From the NCBI RefSeq assembly GCF_900015215.1, contig NZ_LN555523.1, positions 378,415 to 442,414 on the forward strand: 64,000 bases of DNA, in the 5' to 3' direction. The DNA comes from Romboutsia ilealis (GTDB lineage: Bacteria > Bacillota > Clostridia > Peptostreptococcales > Peptostreptococcaceae). The notes under the pieces were generated by a model, which saw only the letters and a list, made by a program, of their open reading frames with translations, was not told where the DNA came from and made no database searches. This document shows, one piece after another, positions 37,174 to 45,772 of the stretch; position 1 is the stretch's first letter; each line of letters begins with the position of its first letter. The position numbers were made by a program, and so were the translations under genes.

Positions 37174-37386
37174 ATGTCAGAACAACAAGGTATTCAACGT
37201 TTCTTTGGGGGATGTGGATGTGGATTTGGAGGAGGTGGATTAATAATAGTATTAATCATAGCAGCTATACTTTTACTAGGAGATGATTTAATAGAATGGT
37301 TATTCTGTGATGATATGGCTCTAATATGGATAGTATTATTAATTTTACTTTTAACTAACTTTGGATTTGATGGTGGTTGCTGTTAA
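37174..37386 (+). CDS. Small Gly/Cys-rich two-helix membrane protein 3
   Basis: 70 residues from ATG 37174 (AGGGGGC 9 nt upstream); a longer frame to 37144 would start within the 5' stem-loop and is rejected. N-terminal RFFGGCGCGFGGGG is the Gly/Cys-rich form of the family motif. First helix about 22-36 (LIIVLIIAAILLLG), loop DDLIEWLFCDDM, second helix (LIWIVLLILLLTNF), tail GFDGGCC. Five Cys in 70 residues suggest disulfide cross-linking, as in spore-surface layers. Paralog of the five neighbouring small genes. Confidence 0.78.
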   Translation: MSEQQGIQRFFGGCGCGFGGGGLIIVLIIAAILLLGDDLIEWLFCDDMALIWIVLLILLLTNFGFDGGCC

Positions 37387-37452
37387 TTTATATTTTTTTA
37401 AGAGGCTAATTTTAGCCTCTTAAAAAAATATAAAAAAATATAAAAAAACAAT

Positions 37453-37503
37453 AACACTTTATAAAGATTTACATAGTATATAATTAGGAGGGTGAAAAGC
37501 CCT
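37453..37503 (+). promoter_or_regulatory. Sigma-K-like promoter and 5' stem-loop of small protein 4
   Basis: TAACA at 37452-37456, 16 nt after AC, CATAGTATA at 37472-37480 (full match to CATAnnnTA). The hairpin AGGGT-GAAAA-GCCCT at 37489-37503 begins at the predicted +1. A leader of about 50 nt follows before the SD AAGGAGGGG. Confidence 0.6.
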
Positions 37504-37556
37504 GTTGGCAGCTAGGTTTTATCTAACTTGTATATATATTCAAGGAGGGGATCTTT

Positions 37557-37778
37557 GTGAGTGATAAACTAAGTAGAATATTCGGTGGAGACGGATTCTT
37601 TGGTGGAGGAGCATGGTGGATAATAGTATTATTTTTCTTATTCCTAGCTTTCCAAGAATGCTGGAGTGAAATATGTATAACAGACTGGATACCGTTCTTA
37701 ATATTATTACTAATTGTATGCTCATGCGGAGGTATGGATGGAGATTGTGGATGCTTAGATAATGGTTTTGATTGCTAA
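37557..37778 (+). CDS. Small Trp/Cys-rich two-helix membrane protein 4
   Basis: 73 residues; GTG start at 37557 with AAGGAGGGG 7 nt upstream. Starts SDKLSRIFGGDGFFGGGAWW, then first helix IIVLFFLFLAF, a loop with Trp and Cys (QECWSEICITDW), second helix IPFLILLLIVC, and a Cys-rich tail CSCGG and GDCGCLDNGFDC. Paralogs 4, 5 and 6 share GFFG-x-G-x-WWII and WIPFLI almost exactly and form the closest subgroup, probably by tandem duplication. Eight Cys overall. A role in spore-layer assembly is inferred only. Confidence 0.8.
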   Translation: MSDKLSRIFGGDGFFGGGAWWIIVLFFLFLAFQECWSEICITDWIPFLILLLIVCSCGGMDGDCGCLDNGFDC

Positions 37779-37785
37779 TAAGTTG

Positions 37786-37837
37786 TATAGTACAAAGAAA
37801 AAGGATGCAAAATTGCATCCTTTTTCTTTGTACTATA
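37786..37837 (+). terminator. Very long perfect hairpin (25-bp stem)
   Basis: Bases 37786-37810 and 37813-37837 are perfectly complementary; the arm begins TATAGTACAAAGAAAAAGGA and the spacer is two bases. The T-rich 3' arm allows termination, and the site follows small protein 4 by 8 nt. The stem is much longer than a normal terminator. Confidence 0.75.
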
Positions 37838-37883
37838 TAATTTTTAATCTATAAAAAATAAAAAAACTAATAAATTTAATATC

Positions 37884-37932
37884 ACAAATTACTTTAATTG
37901 CATATTATATGTTAAGAGCGAAAGCTCAACAT
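37884..37932 (+). promoter_or_regulatory. Sigma-K-like promoter and 5' stem-loop of small protein 5
   Basis: AC at 37884-37885, 15 nt, CATATTATA at 37901-37909 (full CATAnnnTA match). At the predicted +1, GAGC-GAAA-GCTC (37916-37927) forms a GNRA tetraloop, extended by ATGTT/AACAT. Confidence 0.58.
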
Positions 37933-37956
37933 AAAATATCATCAGGAGGTAGCAAA

Positions 37957-38136
37957 ATGTTAGAAAGATTATTTGGTGGAGATGGATTCTTTGGAGCAGG
38001 AGCATGGTGGATAATAGTATTATTCTTCTTATTCTTAGCATTTGGAGATAGTTGGGTAGACATAGATATAATGGCATGGATACCATTTTTAATAGTATTA
38101 TTAATACTTTGCAGTTGTGGAGCATGCTTTGAGTAG
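37957..38136 (+). CDS. Small Trp/Cys-rich two-helix membrane protein 5
   Basis: 59 residues from ATG 37957 (CAGGAGGT upstream). A longer frame to 37909 would start inside the stem-loop and is rejected. Sequence parts: LERLFGGDGFFGAGAWW, helix IIVLFFLFLAF, loop GDSWVDIDIMAW, helix IPFLIVLLILC, tail SCGACFE. The closest relative is paralog 6, with the loop and second helix nearly identical. This is the shortest member. Function unknown. Confidence 0.8.
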   Translation: MLERLFGGDGFFGAGAWWIIVLFFLFLAFGDSWVDIDIMAWIPFLIVLLILCSCGACFE

Positions 38137-38153
38137 AAAACAAACTTTAGTGT

Positions 38154-38210
38154 AACACTATAAACACTAAAAGCATAAAATTCTTATATATCTTAAAAAA
38201 TTATAAGATA
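38154..38210 (+). promoter_or_regulatory. Sigma-K-like promoter and 5' stem-loop of small protein 6
   Basis: TAACA at 38153-38157, 17 nt after AC, CATAAAATT at 38174-38182. The stem TATCTTA (38189-38195) with TAAGATA (38204-38210) begins at the predicted +1. The SD AAGGGGG follows. Confidence 0.5.
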
Positions 38211-38234
38211 AACAAATAAAGGGGGATTTTTATC

Positions 38235-38426
38235 ATGTTAGATAGATTATTTGGTGGATGTGAGGGATTCTTTGGTACAGGATGGTGGATAATAATATTA
38301 TTCTTCCTATTCTTAGCATTTGGAGAGAGTTGGGTAGATATAGATATAATGGCATGGATACCATTTTTAATATTATTATTAATAACTTGTTCTTGTGGTG
38401 GATTATTTGATGATGGATGTTGCTAG
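38235..38426 (+). CDS. Small Trp/Cys-rich two-helix membrane protein 6
   Basis: 63 residues, AAAGGGGGA upstream. Parts: LDRLFGGCEGFFGTGWW, helix IIILFFLFLAF, loop GESWVDIDIMAW, helix IPFLILLLITC, tail SCGGLFDDGCC. It lacks one residue before WW relative to paralog 5 and adds a Cys-containing tail. Last of the tandem series; followed by its own terminator and the ccpA-like gene. In C. difficile, small spore genes also sit next to ccpA, which supports synteny (from memory). Confidence 0.8.
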   Translation: MLDRLFGGCEGFFGTGWWIIILFFLFLAFGESWVDIDIMAWIPFLILLLITCSCGGLFDDGCC

Positions 38427-38446
38427 AAATAATTAGTTATTGTAAG

Positions 38447-38475
38447 AAGTACTGGTTTTATACCAGTACTTTTTA
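38447..38475 (+). terminator. Rho-independent terminator
   Basis: AAGTACTGGT pairs with ACCAGTACTT around TTTAT, followed by TTTATTT. Confidence 0.88.
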
Positions 38476-38550
38476 TTTAGATTGTATAAATTTATACAAT
38501 AAAATGTATAATTAAGTTAAAGAAGATTTTACAAATAGAAATAAGTGTGT

Positions 38551-38579
38551 TTACACAATTATATAAGAATAGTATAATT
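38551..38579 (+). promoter_or_regulatory. Sigma-A promoter of the CcpA-like gene
   Basis: TTTACA, 17 nt, TATAAT. The housekeeping-type promoter contrasts with the sporulation-type promoters just upstream. Confidence 0.65.
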
Positions 38580-38641
38580 AAAATTTAAATGGAGTATATC
38601 GAATCGAAAAATAAATAGTACTATGTAAGGAGTGTCTAAGT

Positions 38642-39655
38642 ATGAAAAACACGATAACTATAAAAGATGTAGCGAAAAAGGCAGGTGTATCTATATCTAC
38701 AGTATCTAGAGTAATAAATGATTCAAAACCTGTAACGGATGAAGTTAAACAAAAAGTTTTAGATGTAATAAAAGAAACAGGATATATACCAAATCCATTA
38801 GCAAGAAGTTTAGTAACTAAAAGAAGTCAATTAATAGGAGTAATAGTACCAGAGGTTTCAGATTCTTTTGTAAATGAAATATTAAATGGAATAGAAGAAG
38901 TAGCTAAGATGTATGACTATGAAATACTATTAGCAAATACTTATTCAGATAAAGAACAAGAATTAAAAAGTATAAATTTACTTAGAGCAAAGCAAGTAGA
39001 AGGTATTGTTATGGTATGTTGGAAGGTAGAAGAAGATCATATAAATTATATTCAAAACTGTGGTATACCAGCAACATATATAAGTAAAACTGCAAGAGAC
39101 TATGATATATATACTGTAAGTACAAGTAATAAAGAGGCAACATATGATATGACTAAATATCTTATAGATAAAGGTCATGAAGATATTGCATTTATAATGA
39201 CAAGTAAAGATGATACTGTTTTAGAAAGAGAAAGACTTTCAGGTTATGAACAAGCATTAAATGAAAGAAATATAAAACTAGATGAAAGCCTAATAAAGTA
39301 TGGTGGAACTACATATGAAGCAGGATATGAAAGTATGAAAGAATTATTAGATGAAGGAATAGTGCCTCAAGCGGCGTTTGTAACAGGAGATGAAGCGGCA
39401 ATAGGAGCTATAAATGCAGCTTGTGATAGAGGATATAAAGTTCCTGAAGATATATCAGTTGCAGGATTCAATGACGTAAAAATAGCTAAAATGTATAGAC
39501 CTAAGTTAACAACAGTATATCAACCATTATACGATATGGGAGCTGTTGCAATAAGAATGGTTATAAAATTAATAAATAAAGAACCTTTAGAAAGTAAAAA
39601 AATAGAATTACCTTATAAAATTATAGAAAGAGAAAGTGTAATAACTAGAAAATAA
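38642..39655 (+). CDS. ccpA: LacI-family transcriptional regulator, probably CcpA
   Basis: 337 residues, AAGGAGTG upstream. N-terminal LacI helix-turn-helix and hinge: TIKDVAKKAGVSISTVSRVI with NPLARSL. The periplasmic-binding-protein-like effector domain is complete, with the late segment VAGFNDVKIAKMYRPKLTTVYQP typical of CcpA-type regulators. In Firmicutes CcpA acts with HPr-Ser-P to control carbon use; in C. difficile it also affects sporulation and toxin genes. Assignment as CcpA rests on resemblance and on remembered synteny with the small spore genes and cdeC. Another LacI member is possible. It lies 155 nt before the histidine-use operon but has its own terminator. Confidence 0.72.
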   Translation: MKNTITIKDVAKKAGVSISTVSRVINDSKPVTDEVKQKVLDVIKETGYIPNPLARSLVTKRSQLIGVIVPEVSDSFVNEILNGIEEVAKMYDYEILLANTYSDKEQELKSINLLRAKQVEGIVMVCWKVEEDHINYIQNCGIPATYISKTARDYDIYTVSTSNKEATYDMTKYLIDKGHEDIAFIMTSKDDTVLERERLSGYEQALNERNIKLDESLIKYGGTTYEAGYESMKELLDEGIVPQAAFVTGDEAAIGAINAACDRGYKVPEDISVAGFNDVKIAKMYRPKLTTVYQPLYDMGAVAIRMVIKLINKEPLESKKIELPYKIIERESVITRK

Positions 39656-39659
39656 ATAA

Positions 39660-39697
39660 AAAGACAAACTATGCAATTTTATAGTTTGTCTTTTTTA
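39660..39697 (+). terminator. Rho-independent terminator
   Basis: AAGACAAACTAT pairs with ATAGTTTGTCTT around GCAATTTT, followed by TTTTATT. It separates the regulator from hutH. Confidence 0.9.
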
Positions 39698-39810
39698 TTG
39701 TACTAAATAAAAAAATCAAGAATATATTTTTATAAAGATTTAGTAATTAAAGTTTAATATATAACAGTTAATATATGAACATATAAAAATAATAATTGAG
39801 GGTGATGGAT

Positions 39811-41352
39811 ATGAATAGAGTTTTTATTAATGGAAATAACTTGACGATTGAAGATGTTGTTAATGTTTGTAGAAATAATTATGAAGTGATAATTACTGAA
39901 GAAGCTATAATAAATGTAAAAAAATCTAGAGAATTAGTAGACAAGCTAGTAGATGAAGGAAAGATTTCATATGGAATAACTACAGGATTTGGAAGATTTT
40001 CTGATGTAGCAATATCTAGAGAAGACTCTAAGCTACTTCAAGAAAATTTGATAATAAGTCATTCCTGCGGAGTAGGCAATCCTTTAAGTGAAGATACTGT
40101 AAGAGCAATTATGTTGCTTAGAGTAAATAATTTAGCTAAAGGATATTCAGGGATTAGATTAGAAACATTACAAACTTTAGTTGATATGATAAATAAAGGA
40201 GTACATCCAATAATACCTGAAAAAGGTTCACTAGGTGCATCAGGTGACTTAGCGCCTTTATCTCATATGGTTTTAACTATGATTGGAGAAGGTGAAGCTA
40301 TATATAAAGGTGAAAGAATGCCTTCTAAATGGGCTATGGAAAAATCAGGTATAAGTATTATGGATAGCTTATCTTCAAAAGAAGGTTTAGCACTTATAAA
40401 CGGAACGCAAGTTATGACGGCAATAGGACTTTTGGCTACATATGATGCAATGAATTTACTTAAAACAGCAGATATAGCATATTGTCTTACTATGGAAGCT
40501 TTAAATGGAATTACTTGCGCTATGGATGAAAGAGTTCATAAGGTAAGGCCACATCAAGGCCAAATTAATACTGCTAAAAACATATTAGATATATTAAAAG
40601 GTAGTGAAATGACAAGTAAGCAAGGTGAAATTAGAGTACAAGATGCATATTCTTTAAGATGTACACCTCAAATACATGGTGCAAGTAAAGATGCAATAGA
40701 ATATGTAATGAATAAAATAAATATAGAAATCAATTCAGTAACAGACAACCCAATTATATTTGCAAATGAAGAAGAGATTATATCAGGAGGAAATTTCCAT
40801 GGTCAACCAATAGCATTAAGTTTTGATTTTTTAGGTATAGCTTTATCAGAGATTGCAAATATATCAGAAAGAAGATTAGAAAAGTTAGTAAACCCAGCCT
40901 TAAATCATGGATTACCAGCATTTTTAGTAAATCATGGGGGGCTAAATTCAGGTTTTATGATAGTACAATATAGTGCAGCATCTTTAGTATCAGAAAATAA
41001 AGTTTTAACACACCCAGCAAGTGTAGATTCAATACCATCATCAGCAAATCAAGAAGATCATGTATCTATGGGGACAATAGCTGCTAGAAAAGCAAGAGAT
41101 ATAATGGAGAATGCTCGTAAAGTAATAGCTATGGAGATACTAAGTGCAACTCAAGCTATAGATTTAAGAGGAAAGAAAAGACTAGGAATTGGTACAGAGG
41201 CTGCATATAGTGTAGTTAGGGAACATACTTCTTTTGTAGATAAGGATAGAATTATGTATATAGATATAAATACTATAGAAGATGTAATAAAGAAAAATCT
41301 ATTAGTTGAAGCTGTTGAAAATGCATTGGAAAAAGAATTGTTACTCAATTAA
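39811..41352 (+). CDS. hutH: Histidine ammonia-lyase
   Basis: 513 residues; ATG 39811 chosen since GAGGGTGAT lies at proper distance, while ATG 39805 abuts the SD. The self-processing MIO triad Ala143-Ser144-Gly145 lies in GSLGASGDLAPLSHM. Further family marks: YGITTGFGRF, QENLIISHSCGVGNPL, the VQDAYSLRCTPQIHGASKD segment and SVTDNPIIF. The enzyme deaminates L-histidine to urocanate. It opens a five-gene cluster giving complete degradation to glutamate, ammonia and methenyl-THF. No HutP-type regulator or obvious cre site was seen upstream. Confidence 0.97.
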   Translation: MNRVFINGNNLTIEDVVNVCRNNYEVIITEEAIINVKKSRELVDKLVDEGKISYGITTGFGRFSDVAISREDSKLLQENLIISHSCGVGNPLSEDTVRAIMLLRVNNLAKGYSGIRLETLQTLVDMINKGVHPIIPEKGSLGASGDLAPLSHMVLTMIGEGEAIYKGERMPSKWAMEKSGISIMDSLSSKEGLALINGTQVMTAIGLLATYDAMNLLKTADIAYCLTMEALNGITCAMDERVHKVRPHQGQINTAKNILDILKGSEMTSKQGEIRVQDAYSLRCTPQIHGASKDAIEYVMNKINIEINSVTDNPIIFANEEEIISGGNFHGQPIALSFDFLGIALSEIANISERRLEKLVNPALNHGLPAFLVNHGGLNSGFMIVQYSAASLVSENKVLTHPASVDSIPSSANQEDHVSMGTIAARKARDIMENARKVIAMEILSATQAIDLRGKKRLGIGTEAAYSVVREHTSFVDKDRIMYIDINTIEDVIKKNLLVEAVENALEKELLLN

Positions 41353-41432
41353 ATTATAAATTACATATAAGTTATTAGAAATTAGATTTTTAAAATTTAA
41401 TTATATAGATATTAGGGAGATGAGATTAATAG

Positions 41433-43469
41433 ATGGTAAGAGAATTAAACTTTTTAAATGAAGAAATAGAAAATTGCATGAGTATAAAAATAACCAATAT
41501 ACCAAAAGAAATACCGAAATTTAAAGAAGGAATAAGAAGAGCTCCTAAAAGAGAATCTAAACTATCTAAATCAGATATTAAATTAGCATTAAAAAATGCA
41601 TTAAGATATATACCAGAGGAGCATCATGAAGAGTTAGCACATGAATTTTTAGATGAACTTATGGATACAGGCAGAATATATGGATATAGGTTTAGACCAG
41701 AAGGAAATATAAAAGGAAAGACAATTAATGATTATGAGGGGAAGTGTATAGAAGCTAGGGCTTTTCAGGTTATGATAGACAATAATCTAGACTTTGATAT
41801 AGCCCTTTATCCTTATGAACTTGTTACATATGGCGAAACAGGTCAAGTATTTCAAAATTGGATGCAGTATGTATTAGTAAAAGAATACTTAAAAATGCTA
41901 ACAGAAGATCAGACATTAGTAATACAATCAGGGCATCCATTAGGAATTTTTAGATCAAAGCCAGATGCACCAAGAGTAATTCTTACTAATGGTCTTATGG
42001 TTGGAATGTTTGATAATCAAGAAGATTATAAAAGGGCATCAGCTATTGGAGTATCTAACTATGGGCAGATGACAGCAGGAGGATGGATGTATATTGGCCC
42101 ACAAGGTATAGTTCATGGAACTTATTCTACATTATTAAATGCAGGTAGATTAATGCTTAATATAGACAAAGATTCAGATTTAAGAGGAAAGTTATTTGTA
42201 ACTTCAGGACTTGGTGGAATGAGTGGAGCTCAAGGTAAGGCCGTTGAGATTGCTGGTGGAGTAGGTATAATAGCTGAAGTTGATTATTCAAGAATTGAAA
42301 CTAGATACACTCAAGGTTGGGTAAGCAAAGTAGTCAATACTTGCAAAGAAGCTTTTGAAGTAGCTTATGAATGTATAGGAAATAATTCTCCATGTGCAAT
42401 AGCTTATCATGGTAACATAGTAGATTTATTAGAATATGCAGTCAAAAATAATATACATATAGATTTATTATCAGACCAAACATCTTGTCATGCAGTTTAT
42501 GATGGGGGATATTGCCCTCAAGGCATAACGTTTGAAGAGAGAACAAGATTATTATCTGAGGATAAAGAAGAATTTATTAAACTTGTTGACAAAACATTAA
42601 GAAAACATTTTGGATTAATAAAAGAACTTCATAGTAGAGGTGTATATTTCTTTGATTATGGAAATAGTTTTATGAAAGCTATATATGATGCAGGATGTAT
42701 AGAAATATCAAAAAATGGTGTAGATGAAAAGGAAGGATTTATATTCCCGTCTTATGTTGAAGATATATTAGGTCCACAATTATTTGATTATGGATATGGA
42801 CCATTCAGATGGGTTTGCTTATCAGGAAAAGAAGAAGATTTAGAGAAAACTGATAAGGCTGCTATGGAAATAATAAATCCTAATAGAAGGTATCAAGATA
42901 GAGATAATTGGATTTGGATAAGAGATGCAAAGAAGAATAAACTAGTAGTTGGAACACAAGCTAGAATACTTTATCAAGATGCACTAGGAAGAACAAATAT
43001 TGCTCTTAAATTTAATGATATGGTTCGACGTGGTGAAATCGGTCCTGTAATGTTAGGTAGAGATCATCATGATGTATCAGGAACGGATTCTCCATTTAGA
43101 GAAACATCAAATATAAAGGATGGAAGTAATATAATGGCTGATATGGCTACTCATTGTTTTGCAGGAAATTGTGCAAGGGGGATGAGTTTAGTTGCTCTTC
43201 ATAATGGAGGAGGAGTTGGAATTGGTAAATCTATAAATGGTGGGTTTGGAATGGTTTTAGATGGATCTCAAAGAGTTGATGACATACTTAGAACTTCTAT
43301 GCCATGGGATGTTATGAATGGAGTTGCTAGACGCGCTTGGGCTAGAAATGAAAATTCCATAACAACAGCTATGGAATACAATAAAATGTGTCAAGGAAAA
43401 GACCACATAACACTTCCGTATATAGTCGATGAAAGTTTAATAGAGAAATTAGTAGGTGATGAAAATTAA
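41433..43469 (+). CDS. hutU: Urocanate hydratase (long form)
   Basis: 678 residues; enteric and Bacillus urocanases are about 550, so this is the long clostridial form with extra N-terminal and internal sequence. NAD-binding and active-site regions are present: VTYGETGQVFQNWMQY, QSGHPLGIFRSKPDAPRVI, GGWMYIGPQGIVHGTY, TSGLGGMSGAQGKA, and LLSDQTSCHAVYDGGYCPQG containing the catalytic-region Cys. The enzyme hydrates urocanate to imidazolonepropionate using tightly bound NAD+. An 80-nt gap separates it from hutH; a long hairpin lies between its stop and ftcD. Confidence 0.96.
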   Translation: MVRELNFLNEEIENCMSIKITNIPKEIPKFKEGIRRAPKRESKLSKSDIKLALKNALRYIPEEHHEELAHEFLDELMDTGRIYGYRFRPEGNIKGKTINDYEGKCIEARAFQVMIDNNLDFDIALYPYELVTYGETGQVFQNWMQYVLVKEYLKMLTEDQTLVIQSGHPLGIFRSKPDAPRVILTNGLMVGMFDNQEDYKRASAIGVSNYGQMTAGGWMYIGPQGIVHGTYSTLLNAGRLMLNIDKDSDLRGKLFVTSGLGGMSGAQGKAVEIAGGVGIIAEVDYSRIETRYTQGWVSKVVNTCKEAFEVAYECIGNNSPCAIAYHGNIVDLLEYAVKNNIHIDLLSDQTSCHAVYDGGYCPQGITFEERTRLLSEDKEEFIKLVDKTLRKHFGLIKELHSRGVYFFDYGNSFMKAIYDAGCIEISKNGVDEKEGFIFPSYVEDILGPQLFDYGYGPFRWVCLSGKEEDLEKTDKAAMEIINPNRRYQDRDNWIWIRDAKKNKLVVGTQARILYQDALGRTNIALKFNDMVRRGEIGPVMLGRDHHDVSGTDSPFRETSNIKDGSNIMADMATHCFAGNCARGMSLVALHNGGGVGIGKSINGGFGMVLDGSQRVDDILRTSMPWDVMNGVARRAWARNENSITTAMEYNKMCQGKDHITLPYIVDESLIEKLVGDEN

Positions 43470-43485
43470 TTAATTTTATACAGAA

Positions 43486-43527
43486 GAAGATTATAATTAA
43501 TAATATTTTAAATAAATTATAATCTTC
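43486..43527 (+). other. Intercistronic hairpin between hutU and ftcD
   Basis: GAAGATTATAATT (43486-43498) and AATTATAATCTTC (43515-43527) form a 13-bp stem with a 16-nt loop. No T-run follows, so it is not a standard terminator. It may be a processing or stability element that sets unequal expression along the operon. Confidence 0.5.
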
Positions 43528-43562
43528 AATAATTTTAATCATAATTTTTAGGAGGTTTAAAT

Positions 43563-44456
43563 ATGCCTATAGTTCAATGTGTACCAAATTTTAGTGAAGG
43601 AAGAGATTTAGAAAAGATAGAAAAAATAGTTCAGCCATTAAGATGTAAAGAAGGTGTAAAGCTACTTAATTATGAAGGAGATAAAAATTATAACAGATTA
43701 GTTGTAACAGTAATAGGAGAACCTAAAAAAGTAAAAGATGCAGTTTTAGAATCTATAGGTGTAGCTGCAGAGTTAATAGATATGAATAATCACAAAGGTC
43801 AACATCCAAGATTCGGTGCTACTGATGTTTGTCCATTTATACCTATAAAGGATATGACTATGGATGATGCTATAAATCTAGCAAGGGAACTAGGAAAAGA
43901 AGTATCAGAAAGGTATGGCATACCGGTGTTTTTATATGAAAATGCTGCGACAAAACCAGAGAGAGAAAATTTAGCTACTGTAAGAAAAGGAGAGTATGAA
44001 GGTTTAGATGAAAAATTTAGCGATAGTAACTGGGCACCTGATTTTGGTGAAGCAAAAAAACATAGTACAGCAGGGGCTATAGCAATAGGAGCTAGAAGGC
44101 CTCTTATAGCTTATAATATAAACCTTGATACAAAAAATATAGAAATAGCATCTAAGATTGCTAAAACAATAAGACACTCTAGTGGAGGATACAGATTTAT
44201 AAAAGCAGGAGCGGTTGAAGTATCAGAAAGAAATATGACTCAAGTGACTATGAATTTAACTGATTACACTAAAACTAGTATGTATAGAGCATTTGAGGCT
44301 GTAAAAATGGAAGCTAGGAGATATGGTGTAAACGTAATGGGAAGTGAAATTGTTGGAATTTGCCCAATGGAAGCACTTATAGATGTTTCAGCATATTATT
44401 TAGGATTAGAAAATTTTGATTTAAGTAATGTTTTAGAAACTAACTTAATGGAGTAA
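43563..44456 (+). CDS. ftcD: Glutamate formimidoyltransferase
   Basis: 297 residues, AGGAGG upstream. Starts PIVQCVPNFSEGRDLEKIEKI, with the substrate-binding part NHKGQHPRFGATDVCPFIP, the strand GIPVFLYENAAT, GAIAIGARRPLIAYNINL, and the C-terminal FTCD domain with EIVGICPMEALI. It transfers the formimino group of N-formiminoglutamate to tetrahydrofolate, giving glutamate and 5-formimino-THF. Unlike the mammalian fused enzyme, the cyclodeaminase is a separate gene (fchA), two genes downstream. Its stop is 4 nt before hutI. Confidence 0.95.
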   Translation: MPIVQCVPNFSEGRDLEKIEKIVQPLRCKEGVKLLNYEGDKNYNRLVVTVIGEPKKVKDAVLESIGVAAELIDMNNHKGQHPRFGATDVCPFIPIKDMTMDDAINLARELGKEVSERYGIPVFLYENAATKPERENLATVRKGEYEGLDEKFSDSNWAPDFGEAKKHSTAGAIAIGARRPLIAYNINLDTKNIEIASKIAKTIRHSSGGYRFIKAGAVEVSERNMTQVTMNLTDYTKTSMYRAFEAVKMEARRYGVNVMGSEIVGICPMEALIDVSAYYLGLENFDLSNVLETNLME

Positions 44457-44460
44457 AAAT

Positions 44461-45723
44461 ATGAAAGTAGATTTAGTGATTAAAAATATAGGCAAATTAG
44501 CAACGATGAGAAGTGGAAAAAATCCTAAGGTCAGAGAACAAATGAATGAGATTGAAATATTAGAAAATGCATATGTAGCAATTGGCGATGGAAAATTTGT
44601 TGATATAGGGCAAGGAGAGTCTTATAAAAAAATAATTAATCAAAATTCTAAAATAGATGATGCTGATGGACTTTTAGTAACTCCAGGTCTTATAGATGCC
44701 CATACACACTTAGTACATGGAGGTTCTAGAGAGAATGAGTTTTCTAAGAAAATTTCAGGGGTTCCATATATAGATATATTAAAACAAGGTGGAGGAATAC
44801 TTAGTACTGTAAAATCTACTAGAGAATCAGCTTTTGAAGAGTTATACCATAAAGCTAGAAAAAGTTTAGATAGGATGTTAGAGCTAGGTGTAACTACTAT
44901 AGAATCTAAAAGTGGATATGGATTAGATATGGATACAGAGATAAAGCAATTACAAGTTTCACATAAATTAAGTAAGGATCATCCAATTGATTTAGTTCAT
45001 ACTTTTTTGGGAGCTCATGCTATTCCAGTTGAATATAAAGGTAATAGTGAAAAGTATATAGAAATATTAGTAAATGAAATTATGCCTAAGATTAAAGAGT
45101 TAGAGCTGGCGGAATTTTGTGATGTATTTTGTGAAGAAGGAGTATTTTCAATAACCGAAAGTGAGGCTATATTGTCAAAGGCTAAAGAAATTGGATACAA
45201 ATTAAAAATTCATGCAGATGAGATTGAATCATTGGGGGGAGCTGAATTATCAGCAAGATTAAATTGTATATCATCAGATCATCTTATGGCAGCTAGTGAA
45301 GAAGGTATAAAAATGATGGCTAAGAATAATGTTATAGCAAATTTACTTCCAGCTACTTCTTTTAATTTAAATAAATCATATGCAAATGCTAGAAAAATGA
45401 TAGATTTAGGGGTGCCTATAGCATTATCTAGTGACTATAATCCAGGTAGTTGCCCAAGTGAAAATTTACAATTTGTAATGCAATTAGGTTGTATCGGACT
45501 TAAAATGACACCTTATGAAGTTTTAAATGCAGTTACAATAAATGCAGCATATGCTGTAGACAGACAGGATGAAATTGGGTCTATAGAAGTAGGTAAAAAG
45601 GCAGATTTAGTAGTATTTGATGCACCAAATATAGAGTACTTGATGTATCACTTTGGTGTAAATCATGCCAATAAAGTATATAAAGATGGCATTTTGGTGG
45701 TTGATGATAAAAAGGTATTATAA
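44461..45723 (+). CDS. hutI: Imidazolonepropionase
   Basis: 420 residues; start 4 nt after ftcD with GGAG in the ftcD end, indicating coupling. Amidohydrolase-fold motifs: HTHLVHGGSRENEFSKK (metal-binding His pair), TIESKSGYGLD, THTFLGAHAIP-like VHTFLGAHAIP, KIHADEIESLGGAEL, SSDHLMAASEEG, and SSDYNPGSCPSENL with the late metal Asp. It hydrolyses 4-imidazolone-5-propanoate to N-formimino-L-glutamate. The gene order hutH-hutU-ftcD-hutI-fchA places all five steps in one operon. Confidence 0.96.
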   Translation: MKVDLVIKNIGKLATMRSGKNPKVREQMNEIEILENAYVAIGDGKFVDIGQGESYKKIINQNSKIDDADGLLVTPGLIDAHTHLVHGGSRENEFSKKISGVPYIDILKQGGGILSTVKSTRESAFEELYHKARKSLDRMLELGVTTIESKSGYGLDMDTEIKQLQVSHKLSKDHPIDLVHTFLGAHAIPVEYKGNSEKYIEILVNEIMPKIKELELAEFCDVFCEEGVFSITESEAILSKAKEIGYKLKIHADEIESLGGAELSARLNCISSDHLMAASEEGIKMMAKNNVIANLLPATSFNLNKSYANARKMIDLGVPIALSSDYNPGSCPSENLQFVMQLGCIGLKMTPYEVLNAVTINAAYAVDRQDEIGSIEVGKKADLVVFDAPNIEYLMYHFGVNHANKVYKDGILVVDDKKVL

Positions 45724-45772
45724 AAATAAATTTTATAAATTGAAAATTTAGTAAAATTATTAGGAGGAAAGT

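Noticed and set aside
37393..37428. Terminator after small protein 3
   Set aside because: The inverted repeat AAGAGGCTAA/TTAGCCTCTT is followed by A, not T, on the plus strand. It may still act through its A-U-extended stem, but support was too weak to list.
37490..37545. Riboswitch upstream of small protein 4
   Set aside because: A structured leader of about 50 nt is present, but no known aptamer consensus was recognised; a 5' stabilising stem explains the fold more simply.
39698..39810. CcpA (cre) operator in front of hutH
   Set aside because: No sequence close to the cre consensus was found in the short upstream stretch.
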